Assembly: GCA_963821235.1 (NCBI GenBank)
Contig: CAWGCS010000001.1
Location: forward strand, 124,001-188,000
DNA length: 64,000 nt
Origin: CTSoil-043 sp963821235
Lineage (GTDB): Bacteria; Chloroflexota; Limnocylindria; Limnocylindrales; CSP1-4
Direction of reading: 5' to 3'
This document shows positions 7,117 to 15,881 of the stretch, piece by piece. Numbering within the stretch: position 1 is the first letter of the stretch; every line of letters starts with the position of its first letter. Both the position numbers and the translations under genes were made by a program. The notes under the pieces were generated by a model, which worked only from the letters and a program-made list of their open reading frames with translations, was not told the origin of the DNA and ran no database searches.

Positions 7117-10100
7117 TCCCGACCGGGGCCCGGGTCGGGACCGGGGCCATCGTCGCCGCCCTCGTCGCGAGCGCGGCCGGGCTGCCGACGGGGGCGCTGG
7201 CCGGGGCCACCGCCGTCACCGCGGGCGGGGCGGTCGCGGCGGGACTCCTCGGCGGTCGGTCCCCGTGGCGCGGGGCCGCCGCGGTCCTGGCGGGGGCCGG
7301 GTTGGTGCTGGCACGCCTCCTGCTTCCCGGCGGCGGTCCCACCCCGGCCGACGACCTGCCGGCCGGGGTGGGACCCTGGACCGGACGCGTGGTGGCGGTC
7401 GGGACGCCCGCCGTGGGCACCCAGCGGCTCACCCTGGCCCTCGACGGCCCGTCGGGGGTGCTGCTCGCCGTGAGCGCCCCGCGCTATCCGGCCGTGGAGC
7501 CCGGCGATCTCGTCCGCGTCGACGGCACGCCGGCGGCGCCGCCCGACGGCGGCTACGGCGACTTCCTTCGGCGGACCGGCGTCGCGGGGACCCTGCGGAC
7601 GCGCACGCTGCAGCGGGTGGGCCGCGCCGGCGACGCGGCGAGCCTGCTCGAGCGGACGCGCCGGGCGGCGGGGGACGCCCTCACGATCGCCCTCCCCGAG
7701 CCGGCGGCCGGGCTCGCGGCCGGGATCCTCATCGGGCTGCGCGATCGCGTCGATCGTGACCTCGCGGCGGCCTTCACGACGACGGGCCTCTCGCACGTCG
7801 TCGCCATCTCCGGCTGGAACATCGCCCTCGTGGCGGGCCTCGTCGGGGCCCTTCTCGCGGGACGCGCCCGCCGGACCCGGTCGGGCGCCATCGTCATCGC
7901 GATCGGCGCCTACACCATCCTGGCCGGCGCCTCCGCGTCGGTCGTCCGGGCGGCGGCGATGGCCGGGGTCGCCCTCCTCGCCCGCGAGACGGGGCGACCC
8001 GGCACGGCTGCGGCCGCGCTCGGGTGGGCCATCGCCTGCCTCGTGGTCGCCGCGCCGTCGACGGCGAATGACGTCGGGCTCCAGCTCTCGGCCGCCGCCA
8101 CCGCTGGCCTCATCGCCTGGTCGGGGCCGCTCACGGCGCTCCTCGCGCGTCGGGCTGGCCGCCTCCCCGCCTGGGTCCGCGAGGGCCTCGGGGTCTCCCT
8201 GGCTGCCCAGGCGGCGACCCTCCCGATCGTCCTCCTCTCCTTCGGGCGACTCGCGCCCCTGTCGCCGCTCCTCAACCTCGCCGTCGTGCCGCTCGTCCCT
8301 CTGGCGATGGCGGCCGGCGCTCTCGCGCTCGCCGGCGGTGCGGTGGCGGCCCTGGGCGGGCCCCTCCTCGTCGCCTCCCTTGCCGGGTTGCCCGGAGCGA
8401 TCGTGCTCGGGATCCTGGTCGCCCTCGTCCGCACGGCAGCCACGCTGCCCTTCGCCAACCTGGCGCTGGACCCGCCCGCGGGCGCCGTGGCGGCGGGCGT
8501 CGTCGTCCTGGCCTCCCTCGTCGTCCGCCTGCGACGGAGGGCGGCCGCGGCGATCGCGGCGCTGGCCTCGCCGCGCCCTCCGGAACCCGGCGCCGGTCGG
8601 CAACGGGGGCGGCCGCCCGACCGCCGCTCGCCCCGCCTGCTCCGGGTGGCCGCCATCCTGGCCGGGCTGGCGGTCGCGATCGTCGTGCTCGCCGCCGCGA
8701 CGCGCCCCGACGGCCGGGTCCACGTCATCGTCCTCGACGTCGGGCAGGGGGACGCGATCCTCGTCACCGGCCCGAGCGGCGGGCGGATGCTCGTCGACGG
8801 CGGCCCCGATCCCGACCGGCTGCTCGTCGCGCTCGACGGCCGGCTGCCGCCCTGGGATCGCCGCATCGACCTCGTCGTCCTCACCCATCCGCACGAGGAC
8901 CACGTCGCGGGGCTCCCGCTCCTCCTCGACCGCTACCGGGTGGGGCGGGTGGCCGAGCCCGGGATGCCCGGCCTCGGCCCGGGCTACCAGGCCTTCGTCG
9001 CCGCCCTGGCAGCCCACGGCATGGTCGCCGCCCATCTCGGCGCGGGCAGCAGCTTGTCCCTCGACGGGGTCGCCTTCGACGTGCTGTGGCCGACGCCGGC
9101 CAGCGTCCCGGCCGAGCCGTCAGACGACGGGAGCGTCGTGAACGACAGCTCGATCGTGCTCCTCGGTGCATTCGAAGGGCGACGCTTCCTCCTGACCGGC
9201 GACGCCGAGGCGGACGTGGAGCGCGAGCTCGTGGCCCGCGGCCTGCCGCGGGTGGACCTCCTCAAGGCCGGCCACCATGGGAGCCGGACCTCGACCACGG
9301 ACGAGCTCGTCGCGGCGCTCCGGCCGCGAGTCGCCGCGATCTCGGTCGGGGCAGACAACGACTACGGGCATCCCGCGGCGGAGGTGCTGGCCCGGCTCGA
9401 GGCGGCCGGCGCCACGGTCCTGCGGACCGACCTCGTGGGGACGATCGACGTCGCCCTCGAAGCGGACGGCCTGGAGGTCCGCACGGAACGTCCGGGCGGG
9501 GCGCCGGCCGGCGCGGCCGCGGCGGGTGCCCGTGCGGCCGAATCGGGCGCCGTCACGGCAGGATCGGGCGCCCGAGCCCCCGCGCCGACCCCCGCCGGGG
9601 CGTCAGGCGCCGTCCCGTATCATCGATGGGATGTCCGTCCCCTCGCGCCGGGCCGCCGCCGCCCTCCTGCTCTCCCTCGATCCGCCCGCCTGGCACCTGC
9701 GCCATGCGCGCGCCGTCGCGGAGGTCGCGGCGTACCTGGCGGCCCGGGCCGCGGCGCGCGGCGAGCGCGTCGACCGGCACCTCGTGGAGGCGGCCGCCCT
9801 CCTCCACGACGTGGACAAGTCGCTTCCGGCGGGCGACGCGGCCGCGACCCTCCCCCACGGGCAGGGTTCGGCCGCCTGGCTGGCCGCCCAGGGGCACGCC
9901 GAGCTCGGGCCTGCCGTGTCGGCGCACACGGCGACGCGCCTCGTCGACGGCGACGCCGACGCTTGGCTCGAAGCGGCGACGCTCGAGGAGCTCCTCGTCG
10001 CCTACGCCGACAAGCGGGCCGGGCAGCGTCGCGAATTCGATGGCCTCCCGCTTCGCCGGCTGGCGCCGCCGCTATCCGGGAGGCTGGAGCGATGAGGCCG

Positions 10101-10286
10101 ACGCGGTCGCCCGGGCCCGGGCGGATCGCCTGGAGCGGGAGGCCTGTCGCCGTGCCGGCCTCGAGGCTGCGGACGTCCGGCGCCTGGCCTGGACGGGGGC
10201 CGCCTTCCGCGCAGCCCGCCGCGCCGCCGGTGCCGCGGAGGCCGCCGCGTGACCGGCCCGGCCCTCGGCTACTACTGGGGAGATGA
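7113..10286 (+). CDS. comEC: ComEC/Rec2 DNA-uptake channel; reading frame runs on past its natural end
   Basis: ComEC forms the inner-membrane pore for single-stranded DNA. Its start, GTG at 7113, overlaps comEA. In order: an N-terminal membrane pair and OB-like domain (1-190), the competence domain with many helices (about 200-480, including HVVAISGWNIALVAGLVG), further helices, and a metallo-beta-lactamase domain from about 535, with the metal motif THPHEDHVAGLP at about 590-601 and GHHGSRTS near 723. Recognisable sequence ends near base 9510 (about 800 residues, normal length), yet no stop occurs in any forward frame before the next gene begins at 9631; the frame continues to 10286 through the HD gene into holA. 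The last 260 residues are Pro/Arg-rich shadow translation. A lost base or base change near 9490-9620 is likely. Confidence 0.85.
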   Translation: MIPTGARVGTGAIVAALVASAAGLPTGALAGATAVTAGGAVAAGLLGGRSPWRGAAAVLAGAGLVLARLLLPGGGPTPADDLPAGVGPWTGRVVAVGTPAVGTQRLTLALDGPSGVLLAVSAPRYPAVEPGDLVRVDGTPAAPPDGGYGDFLRRTGVAGTLRTRTLQRVGRAGDAASLLERTRRAAGDALTIALPEPAAGLAAGILIGLRDRVDRDLAAAFTTTGLSHVVAISGWNIALVAGLVGALLAGRARRTRSGAIVIAIGAYTILAGASASVVRAAAMAGVALLARETGRPGTAAAALGWAIACLVVAAPSTANDVGLQLSAAATAGLIAWSGPLTALLARRAGRLPAWVREGLGVSLAAQAATLPIVLLSFGRLAPLSPLLNLAVVPLVPLAMAAGALALAGGAVAALGGPLLVASLAGLPGAIVLGILVALVRTAATLPFANLALDPPAGAVAAGVVVLASLVVRLRRRAAAAIAALASPRPPEPGAGRQRGRPPDRRSPRLLRVAAILAGLAVAIVVLAAATRPDGRVHVIVLDVGQGDAILVTGPSGGRMLVDGGPDPDRLLVALDGRLPPWDRRIDLVVLTHPHEDHVAGLPLLLDRYRVGRVAEPGMPGLGPGYQAFVAALAAHGMVAAHLGAGSSLSLDGVAFDVLWPTPASVPAEPSDDGSVVNDSSIVLLGAFEGRRFLLTGDAEADVERELVARGLPRVDLLKAGHHGSRTSTTDELVAALRPRVAAISVGADNDYGHPAAEVLARLEAAGATVLRTDLVGTIDVALEADGLEVRTERPGGAPAGAAAAGARAAESGAVTAGSGARAPAPTPAGASGAVPYHRWDVRPLAPGRRRPPALPRSARLAPAPCARRRGGRGVPGGPGRGARRARRPAPRGGGRPPPRRGQVASGGRRGRDPPPRAGFGRLAGRPGARRARACRVGAHGDAPRRRRRRRLARSGDARGAPRRLRRQAGRAASRIRWPPASPAGAAAIREAGAMRPTRSPGPGRIAWSGRPVAVPASRLRTSGAWPGRGPPSAQPAAPPVPRRPPRDRPGPRLLLGR
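9618..9623 (+). promoter_or_regulatory. leaderless-type -10 TATCAT, HD hydrolase gene
   Basis: TATCAT ends seven bases before the ATG at 9631, and no Shine-Dalgarno lies between. The gene may thus have its own leaderless message inside the comEA-holA run. Confidence 0.45.
9631..10252 (+). pseudogene. HD-domain phosphohydrolase, one-base frameshift
   Basis: The N-terminal part shows an HD fold: HARAVAEVAAYLA early on, HD at 59-60 in LLHDVDKS, then HGQGSAAWLA and YADKRAGQR. The frame then breaks at about 10033-10037 (gcgaattcg), where one base is extra. The corrected reading continues SMASRFAGWRRRYP and ends with EVRRLAWT-like sequence (DVRRLAWTGAAF) at 10252, exactly in a GTGA overlap with holA, which shows that the long form is the ancestral gene. 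Corrected length is about 206 residues. Read as is, it would stop at 10095. The substrate is unknown; relatives hydrolyse nucleotides or act as tRNA-type HD enzymes. Confidence 0.75.
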
Positions 10287-11274
10287 CGAGCACGGCCTCG
10301 AGGCCGCCGCGATCGCCCTCGGCCGCCGTGCCGCCGGGCCGGGCGGCGAGCCGCCCCTCACCTGGCGGACGAACGGCGCCACCGCCCGTGCCGCGGACAT
10401 CGCCGAGCGGGTGGCCACGGCGACCCTCTTCGGCGGCGGCACCCTCGTCATCGTCGAGGATCCGGGGCCGCTCGTCCGGACCAGGGCCGACCGCGAAGCC
10501 CTGCTGGCCGCGGTGGCGACCCTCGCCCCCGGCAACGCCCTCGCCTTCGTCGAGCCCGTCGACGGCACGGCCCGCCGCCTGAAGTCGCTCGAGGACCTCG
10601 CCGTCGCGGTCGCCGACGCCGGGGGCGAGGTGCGCCAGGTCGCCGCCCCGCGCGAGGGAGGGATGGCTCGCTGGATCGAGGAGCGCGCCGCCGAGCGCGA
10701 GGTGCGCCTGGAGCGCGGTGCCGCGGAGGCCCTCGCTCGCAAGGTCGGGGCGTTCGTGCGCGAGGGCGACGTCGACCGGCGGCGGCAGGGCCGCCTCGCC
10801 GTCGCCGAGCTCGAGAAGCTCGCCGTCTACCGCCTCGACGCTCCGGTCCGGGCCGAGGACGTGGACGCCCTCGTGGCGGACGCCGTCCCCGGGTCGACCT
10901 GGGCGTTCCTCGACGCCGTCGGCTCCCGCCGCGCCCGCGAAGCGGCCGCGCTCCTCGATCGCCTCCTCGAGACGGTCCCGGAGCCCGTCCTCGTCGCGGT
11001 CGTCCACCGGCGAGTCCGGGAGCTCCTCCTGGTGGCCGATCACCGCGAGCGGGGCGAGACGATCCAGGCCACGGCGCGGGCCCTCAAGCTCAAGGAGTTC
11101 CCGGCCAGGAAGCTGTGGGAGCAGGGCACCGCGTGGCGCCAGGACGAGCTCGTCGGGGCCCTCGAAGGGCTCCTCGACCTCGACACGGCGCTCAAGGGCG
11201 AGCGATCCACGGACGCGCGGCGACGACGCCTCGCCTTCTCGCTGTGGCTCGCGGAGCGCGTCGCCAGGACCTGA
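10249..11274 (+). CDS. holA: DNA polymerase III subunit delta
   Basis: HolA opens the beta sliding clamp as part of the clamp loader. The 341-residue protein (family about 330-350) has the AAA+-like N-terminal fold with YYWGDDEHGLEAA at the front, TLFGGGTLVIVEDPG, then the helical lid and C-terminal collar with RRVRELLLVAD and LKLKEFPARKLWEQ, which are typical delta signatures. The GTG at 10249 overlaps the HD gene stop by four bases. Like most delta subunits it lacks a functional Walker A. Location after comEC is a common bacterial arrangement. Confidence 0.93.
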   Translation: MTGPALGYYWGDDEHGLEAAAIALGRRAAGPGGEPPLTWRTNGATARAADIAERVATATLFGGGTLVIVEDPGPLVRTRADREALLAAVATLAPGNALAFVEPVDGTARRLKSLEDLAVAVADAGGEVRQVAAPREGGMARWIEERAAEREVRLERGAAEALARKVGAFVREGDVDRRRQGRLAVAELEKLAVYRLDAPVRAEDVDALVADAVPGSTWAFLDAVGSRRAREAAALLDRLLETVPEPVLVAVVHRRVRELLLVADHRERGETIQATARALKLKEFPARKLWEQGTAWRQDELVGALEGLLDLDTALKGERSTDARRRRLAFSLWLAERVART

Positions 11275-11323
11275 GGAGCGACCGCGCGATCGCGATGGCC
11301 AGTCGGTCGCCCGCGGCGCGTCG

Positions 11324-11578
11324 TCAGTCGGCGCTGGACCAGGCCTGCTCCTGGAGCACGAGGTCCGACTCGATCGCGAAGATGCAGCGGGCCCGGCCGA
11401 GCTGCAGGATCTCGATCAGCTCCGGATCGATGTAGAGCTGGTGGCAGTCCTCGCAGAGGCCGCCGGGGATCGCGAAGCAGAGGCGCTCACCGTGGTCGGG
11501 CTGCCGAAACGTCGCGTCGAAGCGCGAGACGACGAGGCGGCGGCCACACTCGGGGCATCGGTCGCGAAGGGTCGCCAT
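11324..11578 (-). CDS. YgiT-like zinc-ribbon protein, 84 aa
   Basis: The small protein has two cysteine pairs: CPECG at residues 8-12 and CEDC near 43-46, in the spacing of a YgiT/MqsA-type zinc ribbon, followed by an aliphatic segment (YIDPELIEILQ). The ATG at 11578 is preferred because the longer frame upstream is poorly composed. No MqsR-like toxin lies next to it, so it is probably not an antitoxin. It follows, after a 142-base gap, the rsfS gene on the same strand. Confidence 0.65.
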   Translation of the reverse strand: MATLRDRCPECGRRLVVSRFDATFRQPDHGERLCFAIPGGLCEDCHQLYIDPELIEILQLGRARCIFAIESDLVLQEQAWSSAD

Positions 11579-11720
11579 CGGGGTATCCCAGGACCTCGAC
11601 ACGGGGCCGACGAGCGCGGCCTCCTGTGCGGGATTGTCGAGGCGGACCCGGCGGGGGGCGATGGGTCGCTGGTACCGTGGGGCGGCGGCGGTCGTCCCCC
11701 ACCCCACCCCGCCGACCGGG

Positions 11721-12194
11721 CTACTGGACCCGCAGGACCGTCTTCGCCTCGGCCCAGAGCCGCTCCAGGGCGTAGTACTCGCGCTCGGGAGGGGCGAAGA
11801 CGTGGACCACCACGGCCCCGACGTCGAGGAGGACCCAATGGGAGACGGCGACGCCCTCGCGGGCGAGGATCCGCGTCCCTTCGGCCTTGAGCCCCTCCGT
11901 GATCCCGTCGGCGATGGCGTCGAGCTGGCGCTCGGAGCCGCCGGAGCAGAGGACCAGGTAGTCGGCGACCGTGGTGAGCGGCGCGACCTCGAGCAGGACG
12001 ATGTCGGCGGCCTTCTTGTCCTCGGCCAGCTCGACGATCCGGCGGGCGAGGTCGAGCGACGCCCGATCGCTGGCCGGGGGCGGCGTCGTGCGGGCGGGCA
12101 ATCCGGCGCGGGGCGCGGTCGCGACCTCGGCGGCGAGCGCGTCGGGGTCGGCGGCGACGGGGGCCTGCGGGTCGGGGGCGGGATCGAACGACAT
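11721..12194 (-). CDS. rsfS: ribosomal silencing factor RsfS
   Basis: RsfS binds ribosomal protein L14 and blocks subunit joining in starved cells. The 157-residue protein has a disordered Pro/Ala-rich N-terminus of about 45 residues and then the conserved domain: IVELAEDKKAADIVLLEV, VADYLVLCSGGSERQLDAIADG, and the HWVLLDVGAVVVHVFAPPEREYYALERLW block. The ATG at 12194 has GAGGAGG immediately upstream. It is third in the operon obg-nadD-rsfS, eight bases after nadD, a widely conserved order. Confidence 0.95.
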   Translation of the reverse strand: MSFDPAPDPQAPVAADPDALAAEVATAPRAGLPARTTPPPASDRASLDLARRIVELAEDKKAADIVLLEVAPLTTVADYLVLCSGGSERQLDAIADGITEGLKAEGTRILAREGVAVSHWVLLDVGAVVVHVFAPPEREYYALERLWAEAKTVLRVQ

Positions 12195-12202
12195 GAGCCT
12201 CC

Positions 12203-12865
12203 TCAGGCGTTGGCCGATTCCGGGGCGAGCGCCGGGTCGGCAGTATAGAGAGCGTACTCCCGGATCAGCTCCGCCACCCCGTCCGGGACCAGGTAGCGGA
12301 TGGATCGCCCAGCCCGGATCCGGGCCCGGATGTCGGTCGACGAGATGGCCAGCCGTGGGTTGTCGAGGATGGCAAGGCGGCCGGCCGCCGCCGGGAACCG
12401 CTCGCGGAAGACGGCCACCGCCGCCCCCGGCGCCGCGCCGCGGGGGACGACGCAGAGCCGGGCCAGGGTGAGGATCCGCTCCGGATCGCGCCACGTGGCG
12501 AAGCCTTCGAGGGCCTCCGACGAGAGGATGAACCAGGGGTCGGGCGGAAGGCCGTCGGCCAGGAGACCGGCCAGCGTATCGACGGTGTAGCTGGGGCCCG
12601 GCCGCTCCACCTCCCGTGCGTCGACGGCGAAGGCAGGGTTCGTGGCGATCGCCCGCTCCACCATCGCGAAGCGGAGATGGCCCGGCGACACCGCCCGGTC
12701 GGCCTTCTGCCAGGGGTCGCCGGCGGGGACGAAGAGGACCCGCCGCAGCCCGAGGACCTCGCGAGCCTCCTCGGCGATGGCCAGGTGGGCCAGGTGGGGC
12801 GGGTCGAACGTCCCGCCGAGGACCCCGATCGGCCGGGCGCTCGCGGGCGCGGAGGCACCCGTCAC
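12203..12865 (-). CDS. nadD: nicotinate-nucleotide adenylyltransferase
   Basis: NadD adenylates nicotinate mononucleotide in NAD synthesis. The 220-residue protein carries the nucleotidyltransferase signature GGTFDPPHLAHL near residues 14-25, a central FVPAGDPWQK and the C-terminal ISSTDIRARIRAG, which is the NadD version of the ISSTxIR loop. The GTG at 12865 overlaps the obg stop by four bases (GTGA). Length is usual for the family. Confidence 0.95.
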   Translation of the reverse strand: MTGASAPASARPIGVLGGTFDPPHLAHLAIAEEAREVLGLRRVLFVPAGDPWQKADRAVSPGHLRFAMVERAIATNPAFAVDAREVERPGPSYTVDTLAGLLADGLPPDPWFILSSEALEGFATWRDPERILTLARLCVVPRGAAPGAAVAVFRERFPAAAGRLAILDNPRLAISSTDIRARIRAGRSIRYLVPDGVAELIREYALYTADPALAPESANA

Positions 12866-14157
12866 GCCTCGTCCTCCCAGGCCTCGGCACCCCACTCGAA
12901 GGCCACCTGGCCGATGCGGACGGTGTCGCCCGCCTGCACGCCCGCGCGGCGGAGGGCACCGTCGATGCCGAGCCGCAGGAGGTCGCGCTGGAAGCGATCG
13001 GCCGACTCCTCGACGTCGAAGTTGGTCTGGGCCGCGATCCGCTCGATCCGCTTCCCCTTGACGCGGTAGGCGTCGCCGTCGCGCTCGAGGGTGAACCCGT
13101 CCCCGGCGGCCTCGAGGCGGTGGACCACCACGCCCGACGGCTCCGGCTCGGCGGCGAGGCCGGCGGCGTCGGGCAGCAGGCCGGCCAGCAGGTCGCGGAG
13201 CGCGTCGAGCCCCTCTCCCGTGTCGGCGGAGGTGGCCACGCAGGCGAGGCCGTCCTGGCGGCGCGCCCGGGCGAAGGCCGGCCAGGCCTCGCGCGCGGCC
13301 GGCAGGTCGATCTTGTTGAAGGCGACGACGAGCGGCTTCTCCAGGAGTGCCGGATCGTGCAGGCGCAGCTCCTCGCGGATGACGCCATGGTCCCATTCCG
13401 GGTCGCGCGCTGCGCCGTCGACGAGGTGGACGAGGATCCTCGTCCGCTCCACGTGACGCAGGAAGGCGTGCCCCAGGCCCGCACCCCCGGATGCCCCCTC
13501 GATGAGCCCGGGCACGTCCGCGATCGTGGGACGACGGTCCTCCGCGTCGCCGAGGTCCATGACCCCGAGGTTCGGCTCCAGCGTGGTGAAGGGGTACGGA
13601 GCGATCTTCGGCCGGGCTGCCGTCAGGGCGGCGAGGAGGGTCGACTTGCCAGCGTTCGGCAGGCCCACGAGGCCGACGTCGGCGATGAGGCGCAGCTCCA
13701 GCCGCAGCCAGCGCTCCTCGCCGGGCTCGCCCTTCTGGGCGTGGCGGGGCGTGCGATGGGTGGCCGTCGCGAAGTGGACGTTGCCGAGCCCGCCACGGCC
13801 GCCGCGGGCGATCGTGGCCTCCTGGCCGGTGGCGACGAGGTCGGCCAGCAGCCCGCCCGTGCCATCGTCGAGGATCCCGGTGCCGGGCGGCACGAGGAGG
13901 ACGAGGTCCTCGCCGGCCTTGCCGTGTCGCTTCGCTCCGGTGCCCTTGCCACCCGGCTCGGCCCGGAAGTGGTGCTTGTAGCGGAAGTCGAGGAGGGTCG
14001 TCAGGCCCGGATCGACCTGCAGGACGACGCTCCCGCCCCGGCCGCCGTCGCCGCCGTCCGGGCCGCCCCGCGGGACGTGGGCCTCCCGGCGGAAGGTCGC
14101 GGCCCCGTCGCCGCCGTCGCCGGCACGGACCCAGATCTTGACGCGGTCGAGGAACAT
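12862..14157 (-). CDS. obg: GTPase Obg/CgtA
   Basis: Obg is an essential GTPase in 50S ribosome assembly and stress control. The order is the glycine-rich Obg fold (1-157; RAGDGGDGAATFRREAHVPRG), the G domain with P-loop GLPNAGKS at about 163-170, switch DVPGLIEGA and NKID, and the C-terminal OCT domain (about 335-415) found in Gram-positive-type Obg proteins. At 431 residues it is full length. The ATG at 14157 has no clear Shine-Dalgarno; GACAAT lies seven bases upstream, fitting the leaderless pattern. It is first gene of obg-nadD-rsfS. Confidence 0.95.
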   Translation of the reverse strand: MFLDRVKIWVRAGDGGDGAATFRREAHVPRGGPDGGDGGRGGSVVLQVDPGLTTLLDFRYKHHFRAEPGGKGTGAKRHGKAGEDLVLLVPPGTGILDDGTGGLLADLVATGQEATIARGGRGGLGNVHFATATHRTPRHAQKGEPGEERWLRLELRLIADVGLVGLPNAGKSTLLAALTAARPKIAPYPFTTLEPNLGVMDLGDAEDRRPTIADVPGLIEGASGGAGLGHAFLRHVERTRILVHLVDGAARDPEWDHGVIREELRLHDPALLEKPLVVAFNKIDLPAAREAWPAFARARRQDGLACVATSADTGEGLDALRDLLAGLLPDAAGLAAEPEPSGVVVHRLEAAGDGFTLERDGDAYRVKGKRIERIAAQTNFDVEESADRFQRDLLRLGIDGALRRAGVQAGDTVRIGQVAFEWGAEAWEDEA

Positions 14158-14164
14158 CGGGGCG

Positions 14165-14170
14165 ATTGTC
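14165..14170 (-). promoter_or_regulatory. possible leaderless -10 GACAAT, obg
   Basis: GACAAT (14170-14165) ends seven bases before the obg ATG. The first base departs from TAnnnT; the same hexamer stands at the same place before the SbcD-like gene. Confidence 0.35.
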
Positions 14171-14218
14171 GCACGGGCCCGGGCCGAGGCCGGCCGGGGC
14201 GTGGGCGATCGGGACCGG

Positions 14219-15625
14219 CTAGAGGTAGGCCAGCGGGTTGACGCGCGAGCCCCCGCCCCAGACCTCGCCGCGCCAGACCTCGAAGTGGAGATGTGGGCCA
14301 GTGGCCCAGCCGGTGGCCCCGACGCGGCCGATGAAGTCGCCGCGGCCCACGCGGTCGCCATAGGAGACGGCGAGCGCCGACATATGGTTGTACGTCGTGT
14401 AGAGGTCGTCGCCGTGGGAGATCCAGACCTGGTAGCCGCCACCGTTGTTCTTCCAGCCGGAGAAGATCACCGTGCCGGAGGCGGCCGCCCGGACGGCGGT
14501 GCCGTAGTCGGCGGCGATGTCGAGGGCGGGGTGGCCGTAGTGGTAGTACTGGCTGATGTAGCCTCCGGCGACCGGCCAGGCGAAGGCGCCGCCGGTGTAC
14601 TGGGCGGGAGCGCGGCCGGTGGAGCGCGAGCCGGAGGTCGGCCGGCTGACGGTGGCCACGTTCACCGACGGCCGCCTCGTGGGCTTCGGGGTCGGGATGG
14701 CCTTGCCCCGGGCGCCCGGCAGGATGAGGACCTGGCCGATGACGAGCGTCTCGTCCGTGAGGGCGTTCGTGGAGACGATGTCGGCGGCCTCGACGTGGGC
14801 CGCGGCGGCCACGGAGTCGAGCGTATCGCCGGCCTTGACGGTCACGACCAGCCCGTCGACCGGCGGGATCACCAGGACCTGCCCGATCTTGAGGTCGTCC
14901 TTCGAGGTGAGCTTGTTGGCCCACCACAGCGTCATCATCGAGACGCCGGTGCGGCTGGCGATCCCCGTCAGGGTGTCCCCGGAGCGGACCTTGTAGGTCC
15001 GCAGCTGGCTCCGGCCGTCCTCGACGGTGGTGTCGACCACGACGGGCTTGAGCAGGGTGCCGTCGGCGAGGAACTGGCCGGCGACCTCCGGGACGGGTGA
15101 CGTCTCCGCCTGGCCGAGGGCCAGCTGGCCGGCCGTCTCGTCGAGGCCGATCCCCGGGTCGGCGGTCGTGCCGGCCCCGTCGTTGGCGCCGCCGACGCCG
15201 TCGATCGCGCCCGTGCCGTCGTTGGCGCTGACGCCGCCGGCGTAGGGACCGATGTCGCCGCCCACCACGATGCGGGGCGCGTCCCCGGCCCCCGAGGTGG
15301 ACCCGGTGGCGGGGCCGGCGAGGCCCGGGACGGCGGTGATGGAGGCGACGAGGAGGAAGGAGGCGACGAGGACCGGCACGAGCCGCTCGGGCCGCTCGAG
15401 CCGCCGCAGGAGGGCGGCCGGCGTGCGGGACGGCCGGGCGGCCGGCGAGGCGGCGGTCCCGCGCGAGGCGGCCGGTCCGCGCGACGCGGCGCGAAGGGCG
15501 GCGTCAGCGCGACGGGCGAGGGCCAAGCCGGGGCGATGCGGGGTTGCGACCCGGGACTCCGGGTCGGTGCCGTCTCCACGCAGGCGCGACCGGAGTCGGC
15601 GCGCGGCGACCGTCGCGTTCAGCAA
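14219..15625 (-). CDS. LysM/M23 peptidoglycan endopeptidase, membrane anchored
   Basis: The enzyme probably cuts peptide cross-links of the cell wall. From the TTG at 15625 (GGGAG six bases upstream) the 468-residue protein has a basic Arg/Ala-rich cytoplasmic segment, one membrane helix at about 82-104 (VPVLVASFLLVASITAVPGL), a Gly/Asp-rich linker, LysM repeats at about 209-253 and 258-302, and a peptidase M23 domain from about 340. Zinc ligands appear as His364 and Asp368 (GHPALD) and the HLHFE motif near 445. The upstream frame is open to 15829, so a longer form is possible, but its residues look like shadow sequence. It lies 61 bases upstream of obg. Confidence 0.85.
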   Translation of the reverse strand: MLNATVAARRLRSRLRGDGTDPESRVATPHRPGLALARRADAALRAASRGPAASRGTAASPAARPSRTPAALLRRLERPERLVPVLVASFLLVASITAVPGLAGPATGSTSGAGDAPRIVVGGDIGPYAGGVSANDGTGAIDGVGGANDGAGTTADPGIGLDETAGQLALGQAETSPVPEVAGQFLADGTLLKPVVVDTTVEDGRSQLRTYKVRSGDTLTGIASRTGVSMMTLWWANKLTSKDDLKIGQVLVIPPVDGLVVTVKAGDTLDSVAAAAHVEAADIVSTNALTDETLVIGQVLILPGARGKAIPTPKPTRRPSVNVATVSRPTSGSRSTGRAPAQYTGGAFAWPVAGGYISQYYHYGHPALDIAADYGTAVRAAASGTVIFSGWKNNGGGYQVWISHGDDLYTTYNHMSALAVSYGDRVGRGDFIGRVGATGWATGPHLHFEVWRGEVWGGGSRVNPLAYL

Positions 15626-15881
15626 TACAGTCTCCCGGGAGGACGGCGGTGAACGCGGCACTGCCACGCTGGGGATGAGCAGCCGTCCGGTGGACGCGGT
15701 ATGGAGCTGGGGTCTCGATACGGCGCGTTGACGTTTCCCGATGGGGCGTTGCAGCGACGTTACCAGAGCGTCGCAGATCCGGCAACGTGGACCGCGTGCC
15801 GGGCCACCCCTGCCGAACGGCCCGAACACGGGGGCCGTTGGACCTGCCTGGGCCCCGGCGAGGGCCGCTGCCGGGCGGCCC

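Noticed and set aside
11324..11578. MqsA-type antitoxin of a toxin-antitoxin pair
   Set aside because: The zinc ribbon fits, but no small toxin gene lies on either side; the neighbours are holA and rsfS.
15626..15881. c-di-AMP riboswitch leader of the LysM/M23 gene
   Set aside because: Such leaders are common before cell-wall hydrolases, but I could not find the conserved core bases or the expected helices here.
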